Shown: piece after piece, positions 1 through 11,908 of the stretch
Layout of the letters: each line of letters begins with the position of its first letter
Numbering within the stretch: position 1 is the first letter of the stretch
DNA from: Periplaneta americana
Lineage: Eukaryota > Arthropoda > Insecta > Blattodea > Blattidae
NCBI RefSeq assembly: GCF_040183065.1
Contig: NC_091131.1
Location: 11,723,300 to 11,787,299, forward strand
Reading direction: 5' to 3'
DNA: 64,000 nucleotides
The notes under the pieces: model-generated
What the model was told of the DNA's origin: nothing
Databases searched by the model: none
What the model saw: the letters and a program-made list of their open reading frames with translations, nothing else
Position numbers and translations under genes: made by a program

Positions 1-3000
1 ACGGAGTTTTGAATTCTTCTGGGTACATAGGTACGGAGTTTTGAATTTTGCTAGGTACATAACTACGGAGTTTTGAATTTTGCCAGGTACATAGCTACGG
101 AGTTTTGAATTTTGCTGGGTACATAGGTACGGAGTTTTGAATTTTGCTAGGTACATAGCTACGGAGTTTCGAATTTTGCTAGGTACGTAGCTACGGAGTT
201 TTGAATTTTGCTAGGTACATAGCTAAGGAGTTTTGAATTTTGCTGGGTACATAGCTACGGAGTTTTGAATTTTGCTAGGTACATAGCTACGGAGTTTTGA
301 ATTTTGCTAGGTACATAGCTACGGAGTTTTGAATTTTGCTAGGCACATAGCTACGGAGTTTTGAATTTTGCTAGATACATAGCTAAGGAGTTTTGAATAT
401 TGCTGGGTACATAGGTACGGAGTTTTGAATTTTGCTAGGTATATAGCTACGGAGTTTTGAATTTTGCCAGGTACATAGCTACGGAGTTTTGAATTTTGCT
501 GGGTACATAGCTACGGAGTTTTGAATTTTGCTAGGTACATAGCTACGGAGTTTTGAATTTTGCTGGGTACATAGGTACGGAGTTTTGAATTTTGCTAGGT
601 ACATAGCTACGGAATTTTTGAATTTTGCTAGGTACATAGCTACGGAGTTTTGAATTTTGCCAGGTACATAGCTACGGAGTTTTGAATTTTGCTAGGTACA
701 TAGCTACGGAGTTTTGAATTTTGCTAGGTACATAGCTAAGGAGTTTTGAATTTTGCTGGGTACATAGCTACGGAGTTTTGAATTTTGCTAGGTACATAGC
801 TACGGAGTTTTGAATTTTTCTAGGTACATAGCTACGGAGTTTTGAATTTTGCCAGGTACATAGCTACGGAGTTTTGAATTTTGCTAGGTACATAGCTACG
901 GAGTTTTGAATTTTGCTGGGTACATAGCTACGGAGTTTTGAATTTTTCTAGGTACATAGCTACGGAGTTTTGAATTTTGCCAGGTACATAGCTACGGAGT
1001 TTTGAATTTAGCTAGGTACATAGCTACGGAGTTTTGAATTTTGCTGTTTACATAGGTACGAAGTTTTGAATTTTCTAGGTACATAGCTACGGAGTATTGA
1101 ATTTTACTAGGTACATAGCAACGGAGTTTTGAATGTTGCCAGGTACATAGCTACGGTGTTTTGAATTTTGCTGGGTACATAGATACGGAGTTTTGAATTT
1201 TGCTAGTTACACAGCTACGGAGTTTTGAATTTTGCTAGGTACAAAGCTACGGAGTTTTGAATGTTGCTAGGTACATAGCTACGGAGTTTTGAATTTTGCT
1301 AGGTACATAGCTACGGAGTTTTGAATTGTGCTAGGTACATAGCTACGGATTTTTGAATTTTGCTAGGTACATAGCTACGGAGTTTTGAATTTTGCTAGGT
1401 ACATAGCTACGGAGTTTTGAATTTTGTTGGGTACATAGGTACGGAGTTTTGAATTTTGCCAGGTACATAGCTACGGAGTTTTGAATTTTGCTGGGTACAT
1501 AGCTACGGAGTTTTGAATTTTGCTAGGTACATAGCTATGGAGTTTTGAATTTTGCTAGGTACATAGCTACGGAATTTTGAATTTTCCTAGGTACATAGCT
1601 ACGGAGTTTTGAATTTTTCTGGGTACATAGCTACGGAGTTTTGAATTTTGCTGGGTACATAGCTACGGAATTTTGAATTTTGCTAGGTACATAGCTACGG
1701 AGTTTTGAATTTTGCTAGGTACATAGCTACGGAGTTTTGAATTTTGCTAGGTACATAGCTACGGAGTTTTGAATTTTGCTAGGTACATAGCTACGGAGTT
1801 TTGAATTCTGCTGGGTACATAGGTACGGAGTTTTGAATTTTGCTAGCTACATAACTACGGAGTTTTGAATTTTGCCAGGTACATAGCTACGGAGTTTTGA
1901 ATTTTGCTGGGTACATAGGTACGGAGTTTTGAATTTTGCTGGGTACATAGCTACGGAGTTTCGAATTTTGCTAGGTACATGGCTACGGAGTTTTGAATTT
2001 TGCTAGGTACCTGGCTAAGGAGTTTTGAATTTTGCTGGGTACATAGCTACGGAGTTTTGAATTTTGCTAGGTACATAGCTACGGAGTTTTGAATTTTGCT
2101 AGGTACATAGCTAAGGAGTTTTGAATTTTGCTAGGTACATAGCTACGGAGTTTTGAATTTCGCTGGGTACATAGCTACGGAGTTTTGAATTTTGCCAGGT
2201 ACATAGCTACGGAGTTTTGAATTTTGCTGGGTACATAGCTACGGAGTTTTGAATTTTGCTAGGTACATAGCTACGGAGTTTTGAATTTTGCTAGGTACAT
2301 AGCTACGGAGTTTTGAATTTTGCTAGGTACATAGCTAAGGAGTTTTGAATTTTGCTGGGTACATAGCTACGGAGTTTTGAATTTTGCTAGGTACATAGCT
2401 ACGGAGTTTTGAATTTTTCTAGGTACATAGCTACGGAGTTTTGAATTTTGCCAGGTACATAGCTACGGAGTTTTGAATTTTGCTAGGTACATAGCTACGG
2501 AGTTTTGAATTTTTCTGGGTACATAGCTACGGAGTTTTGAATTTTTCTAGGTACATAGCTACGGAGTTTTGAATTTTACCAGGTACATAGCAACGGAGTT
2601 TTGAATTTTGCTAGGTACATAGCTACGGAGTTTTGAATTTTGCTGGTTACATAGGTACGAAGTTTTGAATTTTCTAGGTACATAGCTACGGAGTATTGAA
2701 TTTTGCTAGGTACATAGCTACGGAGTTTTGAATGTTGCCAGGTACATAGCTACGGAGTTTTGAATTTTGCTGGGTACATAGATAGGGAGTTTTGAATTTT
2801 GCTAGGTACACAGCTACGGAGTTTTGAATTTTGCTAGGTACATAGCTACGGAGTTTTGAATGTTGCTAGGTACATAGCTACGGAGTTTTGAATTTTGCTA
2901 GGTACATAGCTACGGAATTTTGAATTTTGCTAGGTACATAGCTACGGAGTTTTGAATTTTGCTGGGTACATAGCTACGGAGTTTTGAATTTTGCTAGGTA

Positions 3001-3792
3001 CATAGCTACGGAGTTTTGAATTTTGTTGGGTACATAGGTACGGGGTTTTGAATTTTGCCAGGTACATAGCTACGGAGTTTTGAATTTTGCTGGGTACATA
3101 GCTACGGAGTTTTGAATGTTGCTAGGTACATAGCTATGGAGTTTTGAATTTTGCTAGGTACATAGCTACGGAATTTTGAATTTTGCTAGGTACATAGCTA
3201 CGGAGTTTTGAATTTTGCTGGGTACATAGCTACGGAGTTTTGAATTTTGCTGGGTACATAGCTACGGAATTTTGAATTTTGCTAGGTACATAGCTACGGA
3301 GTTTTGAATTTTGCTAGGTACATAGCTACGGAGTTTTGAATTTTGCTAGGTACATAGCTGCGGAGTTTTGAATTTTTCTAGGTACATAGCTACGGAGTTT
3401 TGAATTTTGCTGGGTACATAGCTACGGAGTTTTGAATTTTGCTAGGTACATAGCTACGGAGTTTTGAATTTTGCTAGGTACATAGCTACGGAGTTTTGAA
3501 TTTTGCTAGGTACATAGCTACGGAGTTTTGAATTTTGCTGGGTACATAGCTACGGAGTTTTGAATTTTGCTAGGTACATACCTACGGAGTTTTGAATTTT
3601 GCTAGGTACATAGCTACGGAGTTTTGAATTTTGCTAGGTACATAGCTACGGAGTTTTGAATTTTGCTGGGTACATAGCTACGGAGTTTTGAATTTTGCCA
3701 GGTACATAGCTACGGAGTTTTGAATTTTGCTGGGTACATAGGTACGGAGTTTTGAATTTTGCTAGGTACATAGCTACGGAGTTTTGAATTTT

Positions 3793-4560
3793 GCTCGGTA
3801 CATAGCTAAGGAGTTTTGAATTTTGCCAGGTACATAGCTACGGAGTTTTGATTTTTGCTAGGTACATAGCTACGGAGTTTTGAATTTTGCTAGGTACATA
3901 GCTAAGAAGTTTTGAATTTTGCTGGGTACATAGCTACGGAGTTTTGAATTTTGCTAGGTACATAGCTACGGAGTTTTGAATTTTTCTAGGTACATAGCTA
4001 CGGAGTTTTGAATTTTGCCAGGTACATAGCTACGGAGTTTTGAATTTTGCTAGGTACATAGCTACGGAGTTTTGAATTTTGCTGGGTACATAGCTACGGA
4101 GTTTTGAATTTTGCTAGGTACATAGCTGCGGAGTTTTGAATTTTGCTAGGTACATAGCTACGGAGTTTTGAATTTTGCTGGGTACATAGCTACGGAGTTT
4201 TGAATTTTGCTAGGTACATAGCTACGGAGTTTTGAATTTTGCTAGGTACATAGCTACGGAGTTTTGAATTTTGCTAGGTACATAGCTACGGAGTTTTGAA
4301 TTTTGCTGGGTACATAGCTACGGAGTTTTGAATTTTGCTAGGTACATAGCTACGGAGTTTTGAATTTTGCTAGGTACATAGCTACGGAGTTTTGAATTTT
4401 GCTAGGTACATAGCTACGGAGTTTTGAATTTTGCTGGGTACATAGCTACGGAGTTTTGAATTTTGCCAGGTACATAGCTACGGAGTTTTGAATTTTGCTG
4501 GGTACATAGGTACGGAGTTTTGAATTTTGCTAGGTACATAGCTACGGAGTTTTGAATTTT
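3793..4560. repeat. 24-monomer internal duplication in the satellite
   Basis: The rare monomer variant GCTCGGTACATAGCTAAGG followed by a GCCAGG monomer occurs at 3793 and 4561, exactly 768 bp (24 monomers) apart with matching order of neighbours. This accounts for the extra length of the 73-monomer block. Confidence 0.65.
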
Positions 4561-7500
4561 GCTCGGTACATAGCTAAGGAGTTTTGAATTTTGCCAGGTA
4601 CATAGCTACGGAGTTTTGAATTTTGCTAGGTACATAGCTACGGAGTTTTGAATTTTGCTAGGTACATAGCTAAGGAGTTTTGAATTTTGCTGGGTACATA
4701 GCTACGGAGTTTTGAATTTTGCTAGGTACATAGCTACGGAGTTTTGAATTTTTCTAGGTACATAGCTACGGAGTTTTGAATTTTGCCAGGTACATAGCTA
4801 CGGAGTTTTGAATTTTGCTAGGTACATAGCTACGGAGTTTTGAATTTTGCTGGGTACATAGCTACGGAGTTTTGAATTTTTCTAGGTACATAGCTGCGGA
4901 GTTTTGAATTTTGCCAGGTACATAGCTACGGAGTTTTGAATTTTGCTAGGTACATAGCTACGGAGTTTTGAATTTTGCTGGTTACATAGGTACGAAGTTT
5001 TGAATTTTCTAGGTACATAGCTACGGAGTATTGAATTTTGCTAGGTACACAGCTACGGAGTTTTGAATGTTGCCAGGTACATAGCTACGGAGTTTTGAAT
5101 TTTGCTGAGTACATAGATACGGAGATTTGAATTTTGCTAGGTACACAGCTACGGAGTTTTGAATTTTGCTAGGTACATAGCTACGGAGTTTTGAATGTTG
5201 CTAGGTACATAGCTACGGAGTTTTGAATTTTGCTAGGTACATAGCTACGGAGTTTTGAATTTTGCTAGGTACATAGCTACGGAGTTTTGAATTTTGCTGG
5301 GTACATAGCTACGGAGTTTTGAATTTTGCTAGGTACATAGCTACGGAGTTTTGAATTTTGTTGGGTACATAGGTACGGAGTTTTGAATTTTGCCAGGTAC
5401 ATAGGTACGGAGTTTTGAATTTTGCTGGGTACATAGCTAGGGAGTTTTGAATTTTGCTAGGTACATAGCTACGGAGTTTTGAATTTTGCTAGGTACATAG
5501 CTACGGAATTTTGAATTTTGCTAGGTACATAGCTACGGAGTTTTGAATTTTGCTGGGTACATAGCTACGGAGTTTTGAATTTTGCTGGGTACATAGCTAC
5601 GGAATTTTGAATTTTGCTAGGTACATAGCTACGGAGTTTTGAATTTTGCTAGGTACATAGCTACGGAGTTTTGAATTTTCCTAGGTACATAGCTACGGAG
5701 TTTTGAATTTTGCTAGGTACGTAGCTACGGAGTTTTGAATTCTGCTGGGTACATAGGTACGGAGTTTTGAATTTTGCTAGGTACATAGCTACGGAGTTTT
5801 GAATTTTGCCAGGTACATAGCTACGGAGTTTTGAATTTTGCTGGGTACATAGGTACGGAGTTTTGAATTTTGCTAGGTACATAGCTACGGAGTTTCGAAT
5901 TTTGCTAGGTACGTAGCTACGGAGTTTTGAATTTAGCTAGGTACATAGCTAAGGAGTTTTGAATTTTGCTGGGTACATAGCTACGGAGTTTTGAATTTTG
6001 CTAGGTACATAGCTACGGAGTTTTGAATTTTGCTAGGTACATAGCTACGGAGTTTTGAATTTTGCTAGGCACATAGCTACGGAATTTTGAATTTTGCTAG
6101 ATACATAGCTAAGGAGTTTTGAATTTTGCTGGGTACATAGGTACGGAGTTTTGAATTTTGCTAGGTATATAGCTACGGAGTTTTGAATTTTGCTAGGTAC
6201 ATAGCTACGGAGTTTTGAATTTTGCTAGGTACATAGCTACGGAGTTTTGAATTTTGCTGTGTACATATCTACGGAGTTTTGAATTTTGCTGGGTACATAG
6301 GTACGGACTTTTGAATTTTGCTAGGTACATAGCTACGGAGTTTTGAATTTTGCTAGGTACATAGCTACGGAGTTTTGAATTTTGCCAGGTACATAGCTAC
6401 GGAGTTTTGAATTTTGCTAGGTACATAGCTACGGAGTTTTGAATTTTGCTAGGTACATAGCTAAGGAGTTTCGAATTTTGCTGGGTACATAGCTACGGAG
6501 TTTTGAATTTTGCTAGGTACATAGCTACGGAGTTTTGAATTTTTCTAGGTACATAGCTACGGAGTTTTGAATTTTGCCAGGTACATAGCTACGGAGTTTT
6601 GAATTTTGCTAGGTACATAGCTACGGAGTTTTGAATATTGCTGGGTACATAGCTACGGAGTTTTGAATTTTTCTTGGTACATAGCTGCGGAGTTTTGAAT
6701 TTTGCCAGGTACATAGCTACGGAGTTTTGAATTTTGCTAGGTACATAGCTACGGAGTTTTGAATTTTGCTGGTTACATAGGTACGAAGTTTTGAATTTTC
6801 TAGGTACATAGCTACGGAGTTTTGAATTTTGCTAGGTACACAGCTACGGAGTTTTGAATGTTGCCAGGTACATAGCTACGGAGTTTTGAATTTTGCTGGG
6901 TACATAGATACGGAGTTTTGAATTTTGCTAGGTACACAGCTACGGAGTTTTGAATTTTGCTAGGTACATAGCTACGGAGTTTTGAATGTTGCTAGGTACA
7001 TAGCTACGGAGTTTTGAATTTTGCTAGGTACATAGCTACGGAGTTTTGAATTTTGCTAGGTATATAGCTACGGAGTTTTGAATTTTGCTGGGTACATAGC
7101 TACGGAGTTTTGAATTTTGCTAGGTACATAGCAACGGAGTTTTGAATTTTGTTGGGTACATAGGTACGGAGTTTTGAATTTTGCCAGGTACATAGCTACG
7201 GAGTTTTGAATTTTGCTGGGTACATAGCTACGGAGTTTTGAATTTTGCTAGGTACATAGCTACGGAGTTTTGAATTTTGCTAGGTACATAGCTACGGAAT
7301 TTTAATTTTGCTAGGTACATAGCTACGGAGTTTTGAATTTTGCTGGGTACATAGCTACGGAGTTTTGAATTTTGCTGGGTACATAGCTACGGAATTTTGA
7401 ATTTTGCTAGGTACATAGCTACGGAGTTTTGAATTTTGCTAGGTACATAGCTACGGAGTTTTGAATTTGCTAGGTACATAGCTACGGAGTTTTGAATTTT

Positions 7501-10500
7501 GCTAGGTACATAGCTACGGAGTTTTGAATTCTTCTGGGTACATAGGTACGGAGTTTTGAATTTTGCTAGGTACATAACTACGGAGTTTTGAATTTTGCCA
7601 GGTACATAGCTACGGAGTTTTGAATTTTGCTGGGTACATAGGTACGGAGTTTTGAATTTTGCTAGGTACATAGCTACGGAGTTTCGAATTTTGCTAGGTA
7701 CGTAGCTACGGAGTTTTGAATTTTGCTAGGTACATAGCTAAGGAGTTTTGAATTTTGCTGGGTACATAGCTACGGAGTTTTGAATTTTGCTAGCTACATA
7801 GCTACGGAGTTTTGAATTTTGCTAGGTACATAGCTACGGAGTTTTGAATTTTGCTAGGCACATAGCTACGGAGTTTTGAATTTTGCTAGATACATAGCTA
7901 AGGAGTTTTGAATATTGCTGGGTACATAGGTACGGAGTTTTGAATTTTGCTAGGTATATAGCTACAGAGTTTTGAATTTTGCTAGGTACATAGCTACGGA
8001 GTTTTGAATTTTGCTAGGTACATAGCTACGGAGTTTTGAATTTTGCTGGGTACATAGCTACGGAGTTTTGAATTTTGCTGGGTACATAGGTACGGAGTTT
8101 TGAATTTTGCTAGGTACATAGCTACGGAGTTTTGAATTTTGCTAGGTACATAGCTACGGAGTTTTGAATTTTGCCAGGTACATAGCTACGGAGTTTTGAA
8201 TTTTGCTAGGTACATAGCTACGGAGTTTTGAATTTTGCTAGGTACATAGCTAAGGAGTTTTGAATTTTGCTGGGTACATAGCTAAGGAGTTTTGAATTTT
8301 GCTAGGTACATAGCTACGGAGTTTTGAATTTTTCTAGGTACATAGCTACGGAGTTTTGAATTTTGCCAGGTACATAGCTACGGAGTTTTGAATTTTGCTA
8401 GGTACATAGCTACGGAGTTTTGAATTTTGCTGGGTACATAGCTACGGAGTTTTTTATTTTTCTAGGTACATAGCTACGGAGTTTTGAATTTTGCCAGGTA
8501 CATAGCTACGGAGTTTTGAATTTAGCTAGGTACATAGCTACGGAGTTTTGAATTTTGCTGTTTACATAGGTACGAAGTTTTGAATTTTCTAGGTACATAG
8601 CTACGGAGTATTGAATTTTACTAGGTACATAGCAACGGAGTTTTGAATGTTGCCAGGTACATAGCTACGGTGTTTTGAATTTTGCTGGGTACATAGATAC
8701 GGAGTTTTGAATTTTGCTAGGTACACAGCTACGGAGTTTTGAATTTTGCTAGGTACATAGCTACGGGGTTTTGAATGTTGCTAGGTACATAGCTACGGAG
8801 TTTTGAATTTTGCTAGGTACATAGCTACGGAGTTTTGAATTTTGCTAGGTACATAGCTACGGAGTTTTGAATTTTGCTAGGTACATAGCTACGGAGTTTT
8901 GAATTTTGCTAGGTACATAGCTACGGAGTTTTGAATTTTGTTGGGTACATAGGTACGGAGTTTTGAATTTTGCCTGGTACATAGCTACGGAGTTTTGAAT
9001 TTTGCTGGGTACATAGCTACGGAGTTTTGAATTTTGCTAGGTACATAGCTACGGAGTTTTGAATTTTGCTAGGTACATAGCTACGGAATTTTGAATTTTC
9101 CTAGGTACATAGCTACGGAGTTTTGAATTTTTCTGGGTACATAGCTACGGAGTTTTGAATTTTGCTGGGTACATAGCTACGGAATTTTGAATTTTGCTAG
9201 GTACATAGCTACGGAGTTTTGAATTTTGCTAGGTACATAGCTACGGAGTTTTGAATTTTGCTAGGTACATAGCTACGGAGTTTTGAATTTTGCTAGGTAC
9301 ATAGCTACGGAGTTTTGAATTCTGCTGGGTACATAGGTACGGAGTTTTGAATTTTGCTAGCTACATAACTACGGAGTTTTGAATTTTGCCAGGTACATAG
9401 CTACGGAGTTTTGAATTTTGCTGGGTACATAGGTACGGAGTTTTGAATTTTGCTGGGTACATAGTTACGGAGTTTCGACTTTTGCTAGGTACATAGCTAC
9501 GGAGTTTTGAATTTTGCTAGGTACCTGGCTAAGGAGTTTTGAATTTTGCTGGGTACATAGCTACGGAGTTTTGAATTTTGCTAGGTACATAGCTACGGAG
9601 TTTTGAATTTTGCTAGGTACATAGGTACGGAGTTTTGAATTTTGCTAGGTACATAGCTACGGAGTTTTGAATTTTGCTAGGTACATAGCTACGGAGTTTT
9701 GAATTTCGCTGGGTACATAGCTACGGAGTTTTGAATTTTGCCAGGTACATAGCTACGGAGTTTTGAATTTTGCTGGGTACATAGGTACGGAGTTTTGAAT
9801 TTTGCTAGGTACATAGCTACGGAGTTTTGAATTTTGCTCGGTACATAGCTAAGGAGTTTTGAATTTTGCCAGGTACATAGCTACGGAGTTTTGAATTTTG
9901 CTAGGTACATAGCTACGGAGTTTTGAATTTTGCTAGGTACATAGCTAAGGAGTTTTGAATTTTGCTGGGTACATAGCTACGGAGTTTTGAATTTTGCTAG
10001 GTACATAGCTACGGAGTTTTGAATTTTTCTAGGTACATAGCTACGGAGTTTTGAATTTTGCCAGGTACATAGCTACGGAATTTTTGAATTTTGCTAGGTA
10101 CATAGCTACGGAGTTTTGAATTTTTCTGGGTACATAGCTACGGAGTTTTGAATTTTTCTAGGTACATAGCTACGGAGTTTTGAATTTTGCCAGGTACATA
10201 GCTACGGAGTTTTGAATTTTGCTAGGTACATAGCTACGGAGTTTTGAATTTTGCTGGTTACATAGGTACGAAGTTTTGAATTTTCTAGGTACATAGCTAC
10301 GGAGTATTGAATTTTGCTAGGTACATAGCTACGGAGTTTTGAATGTTGCCAGGTACATAGCTACGGAGTTTTGAATTTTGCTGGGTACATAGATAGGGAG
10401 TTTTGAATTTTGCTAGGTACACAGCTACGGAGTTTTGAATTTTGCTAGGTACATAGCTACGGAGTTTTGAATGTTGCTAGGTACATAGCTACGGAGTTTT

Positions 10501-11012
10501 GAATTTTGCTAGGTACATACCTACGGAATTTTGAATTTTGCTAGGTACATAGCTACGGAGTTTTGAATTTTGCTGGGTACATAGCTACGGAGTTTTGAAT
10601 TTTGCTAGGTACATAGCTACGGAGTTTTGAATTTTGTTGGGTACATAGGTACGGAGTTTTGAATTTTGCCAGGTACATAGCTACGCAGTTTTGAATTTTG
10701 CTGGGTACATAGCTACGGAGTTTTGAATGTTGCTAGGTACATAGCTACGGAGTTTTGAATTTTGCTAGGTACATAGCTACGGAATTTTTAATTTTGCTAG
10801 GTACATAGCTACGGAGTTTTGAATTTTGCTGGGTACATAGCTACGGAGTTTTGAATTTTGCTGGGTACATAGCTACGGAATTTTGAATTTTGCTAGGTAC
10901 ATAGCTACGGAGTTTTGAATTTTGCTAGGTACATAGCTACGGAGTTTTGAATTTTGCTAGGTACATAGCTACGGAGTTTTGAATTTTGCTAGGTATATAG
11001 CTACGGAGTTTT

Positions 11013-11908
11013 GAATTCTGCTGGGTACATAGATACGGAGTTTTGAATTTTGCTAGGTACATAGCTACGGAGTTTTGAATTTTGCCAGCTACATAGCTAC
11101 GGAGTTTTGAATTTTGCTGGGTACATGGGTACGGAGTTTTGAATTTTGCTAGGTACATAGCTACGGAGTTTCGAATTTTGCTAGGTACATAGCTACGGAG
11201 TTTTGAATTTTGCTAGGTACATAGCTAAGGAGTTTTGAATTTTGCTGGGTACATAGCTACGGAGTTTTGAATTTTGCTAGGTACATAGCTACGGAGTTTT
11301 GAATTTTGCTAGGTACATAGCTACGGAGTTTTGAATTTTGCTAGGTACATAGCTACGGAGTTTTGAATTTTGCTAGGTACATAGCTACGGAGTTTTGAAT
11401 TTTGCTAGGTACATAGCTAAGGAGTTTTGAATTTTGCTGGGTACATAGGTACGGAGTTTTGAATTTTGCTAGGTACATAGCTACGGAGTTTTGAATTTTG
11501 CTAGGTACATAGCTACGGAGTTTTGAATTTTGCTGGGTACATAGCTACGGAGTTTTGAATTTTGCCAGGTACATAGCTACGGAGTTTTGAATTTTGCTGG
11601 GTACATAGGTACGGAGTTTTGAATTTTGCTAGGTACATAGCTACGGAGTTTTGAATTTTGCTAGGTACATAGCTACGGAGTTTTGAATTTTGCCAGGTAC
11701 ATAGCTACGGAGTTTTGAATTTTGCTAGGTACATAGCTACGGAGTTTTGAATTTTGCTAAGTACATAGCTAAGGAGTTTTGAATTTTGCTGGGTACATAG
11801 CTACGGAGTTTTGAATTTTGCTAGGTACATAGCTACGGAGTTTTGAATTTTTCTAGGTACATATCTACGGAGTTTTGAATTTTGCCAGGTACATAGCTAC
11901 GGAGTTTT
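11013..11908. repeat. 28-monomer internal duplication in the satellite
   Basis: A GAATTCTGCTGGG monomer followed by an ACATAGATACGG variant occurs at 11013 and again at 11909, exactly 896 bp (28 monomers) later. The following variants repeat in the same order. This explains why the last higher-order block has 82 monomers rather than about 54, and it implies a recent unequal exchange. Confidence 0.7.
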